Shown in pieces: positions 26,833 through 35,400 of a stretch of 50,240 bases of DNA. Under the pieces are notes generated by a model. That model saw nothing but the letters and a program-made list of their open reading frames with translations, was not told where the DNA came from and made no database searches. Location of the stretch: the NCBI GenBank assembly GCA_958477465.1, contig CAUEFX010000027.1, positions 1 through 50,240 on the forward strand, read 5' to 3'. The first letter of the stretch is position 1, and each line of letters opens with the position of its first letter. This DNA comes from an uncultured Bacteroides sp. (GTDB taxonomy: Bacteria; Bacteroidota; Bacteroidia; Bacteroidales; Bacteroidaceae). The translations under genes were made by a program, and so were the position numbers.

Positions 26833-28560
26833 TTATGCAGTCTCAACCTCTTCCATGCGTTCGAGTTCACAGCCGCGGAACTGCATCACGATACAATGCA
26901 GTTGGGTGGTGTTTATCAATTGTCTGACTCGTGGAGCGGCGGCGTAGCCTTTTATCTGTTCTATGGCTTCTTGCCATTGGGCAGCCGCTTTCGATTCCGA
27001 ATCTTTGGCGGAGAGGTATTTCAGTTCTATAATGTAGCTGTGTGCTACTTCATAACGAAGTCGGTCGGGCATCAGGAAGAGGTCACAGAAACCGTGGTTC
27101 AGTTCCATTTCGGGAGCAAGCAGATAGTAAGCGTTCACGCTCAGATAGGCGGTGAAGAAGCCTTGAAGATTCCGTTCGCCCTCGATGGCGCTACGAACGG
27201 AGGAATTTTCTTTATAGGCATGGGCGATGAATTCCAGCGATGCACGCCAATGTCCCTCATAAGCCATATCGTAAAAGAGATCCTGTAGGTGATCGAGATT
27301 GATATATCGTTTTTCCTGATACTCTTCAAGCATGAATTCATAGTATTGTTTGCGTACATTATTATTGGGGATACTCAATACCAGACGTTGTCCGCGCGTG
27401 GCAGTAATAGTCAGCATACCGTAATAGAATAGCAGGCTGGGGAATATCTCCGGGTTGGTAATTTCTGTGGCCGGAAAAGTGGTAGTCAGGCCGGTGACTA
27501 TCTGTCCCTCCTCGGTGATTTTGCGTAACACCCCCTTACGGTCGCCGTCCAGGTGATCCAACTGGATGAGCTTCTTCATCTTGTTGTAATCCGTACGGGT
27601 ATTGGGGTCTATCATTTCCTTGGGAGATTTGTTCAAGGTAATATAGTGCCGCAGGTAGTAAAGCACCATGTCGCAATTGAACATTTTCGGATCACGGTCC
27701 AAACTCTCTTCTGCAAAACAGTAATTATCATACCATGGTTTCATCTCTGTTATCAGGGCATCGATGTCTCCTTTCAGTTGTCCTTTTTCCTTGTAGTATT
27801 GCAACATTTCACGCACATCCTTTTCACTGAAACCCAGCATCATGTTGAACTGAGAATCCGTACTGATGTTCCAGCCGATGTTAAAGCCGCTGGTCAGATC
27901 ATCTAAGGTGACGGGACTGACACCGGTCATGAAAATACGTTCGAACATGCCTTTGAACTTCTTGAATACTTCACGGTAAAATCCGCTGGCATGGGTTAGG
28001 GCATGATACATCTCGTTACCTTGTTCGTTAAGGACTACATTGGTGAAATTATCGTATTCGTCAATGATGAGGTAAAGCCAAGCACCGGTGTTGTGCGCTT
28101 GCCAATTCAGGAAGTTCAGTTTATTGGTAGAACCGGACTGCTCTTTCATCTCCTTTTCGAACCCCGGATAGTAGTATGGTTCATAAATAGAAGCGAAGTT
28201 ATTCAAGGCTCCGCAGCAGTAGTCATCAAAATTCCGGTCCAATGTTGCCATACCGCCCACGCGTGAGAAGTCGAGAAAAAGCACTTGGAACTTTCCCTGT
28301 AATGGGGTGGGCTGGTTGCCTATCCATAAATTACCGAAACGTTTTTGAAACTTTTCTTTTTGGGCAATGTCATAGTAAGCCCGCAACATGCTCAGAAAAA
28401 TGCTTTTCCCGAAACGACGGGGGCGGATGAAGAACAAATTATTGGGCTGATTCTCCAATAAGGGCAGATACATTGTTTTGTCCACATAATATTGGTTTTG
28501 TTCCATCACTTCTACAAAGTTGGATACACCATAAGGTATTCTTTTTACATCTTCTCCCAT
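26833..28560 (-). CDS. AAA-ATPase-like protein with PD-(D/E)XK nuclease-like C terminus
   Basis: The 575-residue protein belongs to the large Bacteroides family combining an AAA-ATPase-like domain with a PD-(D/E)XK nuclease-like tail. It opens with IPYGVSNFVEVMEQNQYYVDKT, has a Walker A variant FIRPRRFGKS (residues 44-53) lacking the usual first Gly, and Walker B LYLIIDEYD (163-170). The C-terminal nuclease signature is GFCDLFLMPD followed by SYIIELKYLS (Asp, then Glu-x-Lys). The cellular role of the family is not established; links to mobile DNA or defence are only suggestions. It is a single gene with a full consensus promoter. Confidence 0.88.
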   Translation of the reverse strand: MGEDVKRIPYGVSNFVEVMEQNQYYVDKTMYLPLLENQPNNLFFIRPRRFGKSIFLSMLRAYYDIAQKEKFQKRFGNLWIGNQPTPLQGKFQVLFLDFSRVGGMATLDRNFDDYCCGALNNFASIYEPYYYPGFEKEMKEQSGSTNKLNFLNWQAHNTGAWLYLIIDEYDNFTNVVLNEQGNEMYHALTHASGFYREVFKKFKGMFERIFMTGVSPVTLDDLTSGFNIGWNISTDSQFNMMLGFSEKDVREMLQYYKEKGQLKGDIDALITEMKPWYDNYCFAEESLDRDPKMFNCDMVLYYLRHYITLNKSPKEMIDPNTRTDYNKMKKLIQLDHLDGDRKGVLRKITEEGQIVTGLTTTFPATEITNPEIFPSLLFYYGMLTITATRGQRLVLSIPNNNVRKQYYEFMLEEYQEKRYINLDHLQDLFYDMAYEGHWRASLEFIAHAYKENSSVRSAIEGERNLQGFFTAYLSVNAYYLLAPEMELNHGFCDLFLMPDRLRYEVAHSYIIELKYLSAKDSESKAAAQWQEAIEQIKGYAAAPRVRQLINTTQLHCIVMQFRGCELERMEEVETA

Positions 28561-28597
28561 ATCTGTTCTTATTTAGCTCATTCTGATAATGATAAAA

Positions 28598-28629
28598 CAA
28601 AAGTAGCTTATTCCTGCTGAAGGAACAAA
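28598..28629 (-). promoter_or_regulatory. Consensus promoter of the AAA-ATPase/nuclease-like gene
   Basis: The minus strand has TTTG, 20 bases, then TACTTTTG, a complete Bacteroides promoter. It lies 38 bases upstream of the ATG at 28560. Confidence 0.75.
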
Positions 28630-28674
28630 AAATGCACTGGAAAGTTTTTAGATTTCCGCCGGGCCGGTCTGTTG

Positions 28675-29523
28675 TCATGTGCCTATCGCTTTCCGGTAAT
28701 CTCCCGGTGACATTCCTTCGTATCGTTTGAAGTAGCGTCCTAAGTAAGATTGGTCGGGAAACCCTAGGCGATCGGCTATTTCCTGCATGCTTAATTCGGT
28801 GGATTGCAGTAAGACTTTTATTTCAAGAATCACATGTTTGTCGATGACCTGTTTGGCCGAGACGCCATTGGTAATGCTACGGCAGATTCCGGTGAGGTAT
28901 TTGGTGGATATGCAGAGACGGTCGGCATAAAAAGATACTTCACGTTCTTTGAGGCAATATTCGTGAATGAGTGCGATGAACTTTTTGAAAAGCTCGTCCT
29001 GACGGTTGTGACCTTCCATGTCGTCGTGGGTGAAGTAACGATGAACCTTGTCATACACATCGAACAGAAAGCTTTGCAGGTGATTACGTGCGATCTGGTA
29101 ACGGAAGCTATGGTCTTTATCGGCATAAAGGGCAATAGTGGTTTCCAACAGCCGGTTGATGTTTGCTGTAAATTCATCAGGTAGTGTGAAGCATGGCTTC
29201 TCTTTGAGAAAATGAAAAAAAGAGGGTTCGAGACGCAGGCAGGCTTCGCGAAACATATCACCATGGACTGCGAAATAAGAAATTCGAAAATCGTCACTTT
29301 GTCCGATAAGGCTAATGACAGTACCAGGGAGAAGAATCACTTGAGTATTTCGTATTATTTCGTGTCGTTCGAGATCGATAAGTACCTGCCCCCAGCCACT
29401 GTGGCAGAAAAGGATAATCATGCAGTCGAGCTTATAAAGCCGACGGTGAAAAACGGCCAGATTGCTTGTTCCGGCTACGAACGGGCGCTCCTTGGAAAGG
29501 ACGAGAGGGTTTCTATGTTCCAT
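28675..29523 (-). CDS. AraC-family transcriptional regulator
   Basis: The 282-residue protein has a cupin-like N-terminal sensor half (LFCHSGWGQVLIDLERHEI, ILLPGTVISLIG) and a C-terminal double helix-turn-helix. The HTH region includes REVSFYADRLCISTKYLTGIC and SMQEIADRLGFPDQSYLGRYFKRYEGMSPGDYRK, the classic AraC end. It is transcribed divergently from the MFS pump and the RND genes behind it, so it likely regulates them, probably as an activator responding to a small molecule. The ligand is unknown. An inverted repeat TTGTTC-N7-GAACAA lies between the two starts and is a candidate binding site. Confidence 0.9.
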   Translation of the reverse strand: MEHRNPLVLSKERPFVAGTSNLAVFHRRLYKLDCMIILFCHSGWGQVLIDLERHEIIRNTQVILLPGTVISLIGQSDDFRISYFAVHGDMFREACLRLEPSFFHFLKEKPCFTLPDEFTANINRLLETTIALYADKDHSFRYQIARNHLQSFLFDVYDKVHRYFTHDDMEGHNRQDELFKKFIALIHEYCLKEREVSFYADRLCISTKYLTGICRSITNGVSAKQVIDKHVILEIKVLLQSTELSMQEIADRLGFPDQSYLGRYFKRYEGMSPGDYRKAIGT

Positions 29524-29545
29524 AAACAGTTCTTTATTTCACCTG

Positions 29546-29553
29546 CAAAAGTA
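29546..29553 (-). promoter_or_regulatory. -7 box of the AraC regulator gene
   Basis: The minus strand reads TACTTTTG, 22 bases upstream of the ATG at 29523. A TTTA at 29576-29579 could be a poor -33 box at 22 bases. Confidence 0.5.
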
Positions 29554-29579
29554 GAGTTTTTTAGGGAATTTACGCTAAA

Positions 29580-29598
29580 TTGTTCCAAAAATGAACAA
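29580..29598. promoter_or_regulatory. Candidate operator in the divergent efflux promoter region
   Basis: TTGTTC, 7 bases, GAACAA form a perfect 6-bp inverted repeat midway between the AraC and MFS promoters. A second small symmetry, ACTGT-AA-ACAGT, follows. Either could be bound by the AraC protein or by the TetR protein encoded at the end of the run. Confidence 0.4.
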
Positions 29599-29640
29599 AA
29601 CTGTAAACAGTCTGAATAGTTTTCATCCGGAGAAAGCCAT

Positions 29641-29648
29641 TACCTTTG
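29641..29648 (+). promoter_or_regulatory. -7 box of the efflux gene run
   Basis: TACCTTTG lies 22 bases upstream of the MFS ATG at 29671. No good -33 is seen, which fits a promoter that needs an activator. Confidence 0.5.
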
Positions 29649-29670
29649 CGCCGATCAAAAAAGGTAGAAA

Positions 29671-30873
29671 ATGGAGAATAGAAAATATAATTCAAAAGGT
29701 TTTGTCCTTGTATTTGCGGCATTGCTGTCGGCATTCGGTCCGTTTATGACCGATTTGTACCTGCCGGCTTTTCCGGAATTGATGGAGTATTTCGGTACGA
29801 GTACTTCCCTGATACAGCTCAGTTTGACTTTTGGCGTGATCGGTCTGGCTGCCGGGCAGTTGATTATCGGTCCGTTGAGTGATAAGTACGGCCGTCGTCG
29901 TCCGTTGATTTTGTCTTTGACAGTGTTTGTCGTATCCACACTTATCTGCCTGTTATGTCGGGATGTGGTGACATTCATCTGTTTCCGTCTTTTGCAGGGC
30001 ATTGCAGCTGCCGGAGGAGTGGTGATTTCTCGTTCGATAGCTGTCGACTTATACGAAGGAAAAGAATTCACCCGTTTTTTTGCCATGCTGAGTGCCGTGC
30101 AGGGTTTGGCGCCGATTGTAGCTCCCATTGCCGGTGGATTATTGTTAGGGATAACAGATTGGAGGGGTGTTTTTGCTGTACTTCTTTTAATTGGTGTGGC
30201 AATACTGGCGGCTGCTTTTCGTTTCTGCGAGTCATTGCCTGAGGAGCGCAGGCAGACAGGGAGCATACTGGCCGCTTTTGCAAATTTCCGTTCGGTGCTG
30301 GGCAATAAGCATTTTGTGTGTTACATGCTGATACAGTCATTCGCTATGGGAGTATTGTTTGCATATATTTCCTCATCCCCGTTCATCTTTCAGACGAAAT
30401 ATGGACTGACTCCGGTGATGTACAGCATTTGTTTTGCTTTCAACGGGTTGGCTATTATGACGGGAAATTTGATAGTACCGAAGTTTGGAAGCGAAGAACG
30501 GGCATTGGGGATAGGAGCTTGTTGCTTGCTGATAGCTTCGCTTGTCTTGGCTGTTTGTCTGGCAGGCGGCTGGTCTGTTATTGCGATTGAAATCGGATTT
30601 CTGGCATTGCTCTTTTGTGTGGGTATGGTGTTGCCCACCTCTACCTCGCTGGCATTGGCATTAGAGAGAAAGAACTCGGGGAATGCTTCGGCGATGTTGG
30701 GATTTTTTCAATTTACTTTCGCAGGTCTGGTAGCTCCGTTAGTGGGACTGGGTGAAGTCTCGGTCGCTGCAAGTTGGGTCATTGTCATAGCCAGTTGTGT
30801 GACATGCGGATTGGTCGTTTTTTTATTAATGGCTACTTCTCATACTTTTTTTCAGAATACATCATATAAATAG
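29671..30873 (+). CDS. MFS drug-efflux transporter, Bcr/CflA type
   Basis: The 400-residue inner-membrane proton antiporter is predicted to have 12 helices. The Bcr/CflA hallmark is in the first helix and loop (FGPFMTDLYLPAFPELMEYFG). The MFS loop motif is present as GPLSDKYGRRRPLIL. Characterised members export bicyclomycin, chloramphenicol and similar drugs, but the substrate here cannot be read from sequence. It is the first gene of an efflux run; the RND adaptor follows after 21 bases, so the two types of pump are likely co-transcribed. Confidence 0.9.
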   Translation: MENRKYNSKGFVLVFAALLSAFGPFMTDLYLPAFPELMEYFGTSTSLIQLSLTFGVIGLAAGQLIIGPLSDKYGRRRPLILSLTVFVVSTLICLLCRDVVTFICFRLLQGIAAAGGVVISRSIAVDLYEGKEFTRFFAMLSAVQGLAPIVAPIAGGLLLGITDWRGVFAVLLLIGVAILAAAFRFCESLPEERRQTGSILAAFANFRSVLGNKHFVCYMLIQSFAMGVLFAYISSSPFIFQTKYGLTPVMYSICFAFNGLAIMTGNLIVPKFGSEERALGIGACCLLIASLVLAVCLAGGWSVIAIEIGFLALLFCVGMVLPTSTSLALALERKNSGNASAMLGFFQFTFAGLVAPLVGLGEVSVAASWVIVIASCVTCGLVVFLLMATSHTFFQNTSYK

Positions 30874-30894
30874 TTTTTTTTTAATAATCAGAAC

Positions 30895-32010
30895 ATGAAG
30901 AATCAGGTAAACAGATTGTTGCAAGCGGCATTGACCGTTTGTTGTTTGGTAGTGGCAAGTTGCCAGCAGGCACCTCCCGCTCAGGCAGAGGCAGAATACG
31001 AAGTAATGACCATCGCTCCGGCAGACAGAACGCTGACAAGTGTCTATACTGCCACGATTCGTGGGCGGCAAGACATTGAGATCTATCCACAGGTATCCGG
31101 TTTCCTTACGAAGGTATGTGTCACCGAAGGAGAACACGTACGTCAGGGACAGCCTCTTTTTATCATTGATCAAGTGGCCTACGAAGCTGCTTTACAGACA
31201 GCACAAGCCAATGTGGAGGCTGCTGAAGCTTCACTTGCTACGGCGCAGTTGACTTATGACAGCAAGCAGGAACTTTTCCGTCAGAATGTGGTTTCGGAAT
31301 TCGATCTTAGTACGGCACATAATTCATTACTGACAGCTAAAGCCCAATTGGCACAGATGAAGGCGCAGGAGGTAAGTGCCCGTAACAATTTGTCGTATAC
31401 GGTTGTGAAAAGCCCGTCGAACGGGGTAGTGGGCACATTGCCTTACCGGGTAGGAGCGTTGGTAAGTGCCGGTCTTCCGGAGCCATTGACTACCGTTTCG
31501 GATAATTCCGACATGTATGTGTACTTTTCCATGACGGAAAATCAACTGCTTAATCTTATCCGGCGTTATGGCTCCAAAGAGGAAGCGTTGAAGCAGATGG
31601 CTGAGATCGATCTGATATTGAATGACAATTCGACTTATTCGCAAAAGGGAAAAATTGAGACGATCAGCGGGGTGATAGACCGTTCGACAGGGACTGTGAG
31701 TCTGCGTGCCGTATTTCCCAACAAAGAAGGACTATTGCATAGCGGTGGTGCAGGTAATGTTGTTATCCCTGTTCAGAAAAACGGTGCGATCGTTATTCCG
31801 CAGGCCGCAACATACGAAATACAGGACAAGGTTTATGTCTATAAAGTGGTAGATGGAAAAGCACAGTCAGCTCCTGTACAGGTAACCCGTGTGAACGGCG
31901 GTAAAGAATTTATTGTTGATGAAGGGCTTACAGCCGGTGAGGTTATTGTGACCGAAGGTGTAGGATTGCTCCGTGAGGGAACACCGATCAAGGCAAAGAA
32001 TAATAAATAA
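30895..32010 (+). CDS. RND efflux periplasmic adaptor lipoprotein (AcrA type)
   Basis: The 371-residue membrane-fusion protein has a lipoprotein signal (CLVVASCQQ, Cys23). The lipoyl-like half-motifs flank a helical hairpin: IEIYPQVSGFLTKVCVTEGEHVRQGQPLF, then NVEAAEASLATAQLTYDSKQELF, then SYTVVKSPSNGVVG. A beta-barrel and a membrane-proximal domain follow (TTVSDNSDMYVYFSM, VIPQAATYEIQDKVYVYKV). It links the RND pump to the outer-membrane channel. Its 3' end is duplicated as a 26-base tandem repeat that includes the stop codon, and the following spacer (177 bases) is full of ATGTGCCAAT-type repeats. Confidence 0.93.
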   Translation: MKNQVNRLLQAALTVCCLVVASCQQAPPAQAEAEYEVMTIAPADRTLTSVYTATIRGRQDIEIYPQVSGFLTKVCVTEGEHVRQGQPLFIIDQVAYEAALQTAQANVEAAEASLATAQLTYDSKQELFRQNVVSEFDLSTAHNSLLTAKAQLAQMKAQEVSARNNLSYTVVKSPSNGVVGTLPYRVGALVSAGLPEPLTTVSDNSDMYVYFSMTENQLLNLIRRYGSKEEALKQMAEIDLILNDNSTYSQKGKIETISGVIDRSTGTVSLRAVFPNKEGLLHSGGAGNVVIPVQKNGAIVIPQAATYEIQDKVYVYKVVDGKAQSAPVQVTRVNGGKEFIVDEGLTAGEVIVTEGVGLLREGTPIKAKNNK

Positions 32011-32180
32011 TGTGTCAATTGAAGAATAATAAATAATGTGCCAATATACCAATGTGTCAATGTGCCGGTTGAAGAGTGAAATAATGAATCGATATGTGTG
32101 GAGGGATGAATGTGCTGAGGAATGGACTATGGGATAATGTGGTAATTGAGATAATGTGCTAAATAATAATTTAGATAGAA
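31996..32180 (+). repeat. 26-bp duplication and ATGTGCCAAT-type repeats in the efflux operon
   Basis: Units starting AAGAATAATAAATAATGTG begin at 31996 and 32022, the first including the adaptor gene's stop. Degenerate copies of ATGTGYCAAT continue to about 32160. The same motif family fills spacers near 37.6, 40.8 and 42.2 kb. Confidence 0.65.
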
Positions 32181-32187
32181 CGATAAT

Positions 32188-35100
32188 ATGAATTTAAGAA
32201 CTTTTATTGAGCGGCCGGTATTATCCGCCGTCATCTCTATAACGATTGTCGTTGTCGGCATCATCGGATTGTTCTCCTTACCCGTAGAACAATATCCGGA
32301 CATTGCTCCGCCAACTATCATGGTCTCTACCAGCTATTTCGGTGCCAGTGCAGAGACTTTGCAGAAAAGTGTGATTGCTCCGTTGGAAGAGGCCATTAAC
32401 GGTGTGGAAGATATGACTTATATGACCTCTTCCGCTACGAATGCGGGAACGGTTTCCATCACGGTCTATTTCAAACAGGGTACTGATCCCGATATGGCGG
32501 CGGTGAACGTGCAGAACCGTGTCTCTAAGGCTACCGGACAACTTCCGGCAGAGGTAACCCAAGTGGGTGTTACCACCAGCAAGCGTCAGACGAGTATTCT
32601 TCAGATGTTCTCTCTGTATAGTCCGGATGACTCTTATGATGAGGCGTTTCTTGCCAACTATATCAGTATCAACCTAAAACCGGAGATACTCCGTATCAGC
32701 GGTGTGGGCGATATGATGATTATGGGTGGCGACTATAGTTTGCGTATCTGGATGAAGCCGGATGTGATGGCGCAGTATAAGCTGATTCCTTCGGATGTCA
32801 CTGCCGTGCTGGCCGAGCAGAATATCGAGTCGGCTACCGGTTCGTTCGGTGAGAATTCGGATGAGACTTATCAGTACACCATGAAGTTTAAAGGACGTTG
32901 GGTTACGCCGGAAGAATTCGGTGAAATCGTAATCCGCTCTACTGACAACGGTGAAGTGTTGAAACTGAAAGATATTGCCGAGATAGAGCTGGGGCAGGAG
33001 AGTTATGCTTACAAGGGCACTACGGACGGACACAACGGTGTGTCCTGTATGATTTTCCAGACGGCCGGCTCCAATGCTACAGAGGTGAACAATACGATTG
33101 ATGAATTTCTGGAAGAGGCACGGAAGGATTTGCCGAAGGGGGTAGAGTTGACACAATTGATGTCATCCAATGACTTCCTTTATGCATCTATTCATGAAGT
33201 GGTTAAAACACTGATCGAGGCTATTATTCTAGTTATCCTGGTGGTGTATGTGTTCTTGCAGGATATTCGTTCTACGCTTATCCCGTTGGTAGGAATCGTT
33301 GTTTCGCTTGTCGGTACGTTTGCTTTCATGGCATTGGCCGGCTTCAGTATCAACCTGATAACCTTGTTTGCTCTTGTGCTGGTGATCGGTACGGTGGTGG
33401 ATGATGCCATTGTCGTCGTCGAGGCCGTGCAGGCGCGGTTCGATGTAGGCTACAAATCTTCTTATATGGCCAGTATCGATGCCATGAAGGGGATCAGCAA
33501 TGCAGTTATCACCTCCTCACTGGTGTTTATGGCGGTATTTATTCCGGTATCGTTTATGAGTGGTACTTCCGGAACCTTCTATACTCAGTTCGGATTGACA
33601 ATGGCGGTGGCCGTAGGTATCTCGGCAGTGAACGCCTTGACTTTGAGTCCGGCGCTTTGTGCATTGTTGCTGAAACCTTATATCAATGAAGACGGAACAC
33701 AGAAGAATAACTTCGCCGCCCGTTTCCGTAAGGCGTTCAATGCTGCCTTTGACGTGGTGGTAGAGAAATATAAGAATGTTGTATTGTTCTTTATCAAACG
33801 CAGATGGCTGACATGGTCACTGTTGGTATGTTCCATTGTCTTGCTGGCGTTCCTGATGAATACGACTAAAACCAGTCTTGTGCCCGATGAAGACCAAGGG
33901 GTTGTCTTTGTCAATGTAAGTACGGCTGCCGGTAGTTCGTTGAAAACGACCGATGATGTAATTACACGTATCGAAAAGCGTCTGGAAGCGATTCCGCAAG
34001 TGAAACATGTACAGAAGGTGACCGGCTACGGATTGTTGTCCGGGCAGGGTAGCTCGTTCGGTATGCTGATTCTGAAACTGAAGCCTTGGGACGAGCGTCC
34101 GGAGAAGGAGGACAACGTACAAGCGGTTATAGGACAGGTATATGGAAGTACGATGGATATTAAGGATGCTACCGTATTTGCCATTTCTCCGGGTATGATT
34201 CCGGGATACGGTATGGGTAACGCTTTGGAAATGCATGTACAGGATAAACAGGGAGGTGATGTGACTACTTTCTTCCAGACTACACAGCAATATTTGGGCG
34301 TTTTGAACCAGCGTCCGGAGATCTCCATGGCTTACTCCACATTCGATGTGCGTTATCCGCAATGGTTGGTAGAGGTAGAGCCTTCCAAGTGTAAACGTGC
34401 GGGTATCACTGCCGATCAGGTACTCAGTACTTTGTCCGGATATTACGGCGGACAGTATGTATCCAACTTCAACCGTTTCTCAAAGGTTTATAAAGTGATG
34501 ATTCAGTCCGATCCCAAGTATCGTCTGGATGAAACGTCGTTGGACAATACTTTTGTACGCATGTCCAATGGAGAGATGGCACCGCTCAGTCAGTTCGTGA
34601 CGTTAACCCGTGTGTATGGTGCCGAGACGTTGAGCCGTTTCAACATGTATAACTCCATTGCCGTGAATGCCATGCCTGCCGAGGGATACAGTACGGGTGA
34701 TGCCATGCGAGCCGTGCAGGAGACAGCCGAAACTGCCTTGCCTAAGGGGTATGGTTATGATTATGGAGGCATTACCCGTGAGGAAAATCAGCAGAGCGGT
34801 ACTACCGTTATCATCTTTGCCATCTGCTTCCTGATGATTTATCTCATTCTGAGTGCTCTTTATGAGAGTTTCATCATTCCGTTTGCCGTATTGCTCAGTG
34901 TGCCGTGCGGTCTGATGGGCAGTTTCCTTTTTGCCCGTATATTCGGATTGGAAAACAACATCTATTTGCAAACAGGACTTATCATGTTGATCGGTTTGCT
35001 TGCCAAAACCGCTATTTTGTTGACAGAGTATGCAACCGAACGCCGTAAGGCTGGTATGGGGCTGATCGCTTCTGCCGTGAGTGCAGCCAAGGCCCGTTTC

Positions 35101-35385
35101 CGTCCTATTCTGATGACGGTGCTGACCATGATATTCGGTCTTTTCCCTCTGGTGGTATCCAATGGTGTAGGAGCCAACGGTAACCGTTCGTTGGGAACCG
35201 GTGTCGTAGGCGGTATGTTTGTCGGTACGCTGGCATTGCTTTTCATCGTGCCTTCGCTTTTCATCGCTTTCCAATGGCTTCAGGAGAAATTGCGCCCTGT
35301 GCAGATCGAACCGATTCAGGATTGGCAGATTGCAGAAGAAAAGCAGGAAAGTGACCGGGAGAAAAGAGAAGCCGGAAAAGAATAA
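32188..35385 (+). CDS. RND efflux pump, HAE1 (AcrB) family
   Basis: The 1065-residue trimeric inner-membrane pump uses proton flow to expel hydrophobic drugs or bile-like compounds. The start MNLRTFIERPVLSAVISI and the periplasmic segment PVEQYPDIAPPTIMVSTSYFGASAETLQ are diagnostic. The proton-relay Asp pair is in VVDDAIVVVEAV. The second half repeats the fold (GYDYGGITREENQ, SVPCGLMGSFLF). Twelve helices and full length are present. It lies between the adaptor and the outer-membrane factor (15-base gap), making a complete tripartite system similar to the Bacteroides BmeB pumps. The substrate range is unknown. Confidence 0.95.
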   Translation: MNLRTFIERPVLSAVISITIVVVGIIGLFSLPVEQYPDIAPPTIMVSTSYFGASAETLQKSVIAPLEEAINGVEDMTYMTSSATNAGTVSITVYFKQGTDPDMAAVNVQNRVSKATGQLPAEVTQVGVTTSKRQTSILQMFSLYSPDDSYDEAFLANYISINLKPEILRISGVGDMMIMGGDYSLRIWMKPDVMAQYKLIPSDVTAVLAEQNIESATGSFGENSDETYQYTMKFKGRWVTPEEFGEIVIRSTDNGEVLKLKDIAEIELGQESYAYKGTTDGHNGVSCMIFQTAGSNATEVNNTIDEFLEEARKDLPKGVELTQLMSSNDFLYASIHEVVKTLIEAIILVILVVYVFLQDIRSTLIPLVGIVVSLVGTFAFMALAGFSINLITLFALVLVIGTVVDDAIVVVEAVQARFDVGYKSSYMASIDAMKGISNAVITSSLVFMAVFIPVSFMSGTSGTFYTQFGLTMAVAVGISAVNALTLSPALCALLLKPYINEDGTQKNNFAARFRKAFNAAFDVVVEKYKNVVLFFIKRRWLTWSLLVCSIVLLAFLMNTTKTSLVPDEDQGVVFVNVSTAAGSSLKTTDDVITRIEKRLEAIPQVKHVQKVTGYGLLSGQGSSFGMLILKLKPWDERPEKEDNVQAVIGQVYGSTMDIKDATVFAISPGMIPGYGMGNALEMHVQDKQGGDVTTFFQTTQQYLGVLNQRPEISMAYSTFDVRYPQWLVEVEPSKCKRAGITADQVLSTLSGYYGGQYVSNFNRFSKVYKVMIQSDPKYRLDETSLDNTFVRMSNGEMAPLSQFVTLTRVYGAETLSRFNMYNSIAVNAMPAEGYSTGDAMRAVQETAETALPKGYGYDYGGITREENQQSGTTVIIFAICFLMIYLILSALYESFIIPFAVLLSVPCGLMGSFLFARIFGLENNIYLQTGLIMLIGLLAKTAILLTEYATERRKAGMGLIASAVSAAKARFRPILMTVLTMIFGLFPLVVSNGVGANGNRSLGTGVVGGMFVGTLALLFIVPSLFIAFQWLQEKLRPVQIEPIQDWQIAEEKQESDREKREAGKE

Positions 35386-35400
35386 TAAATAGAGCTAATT

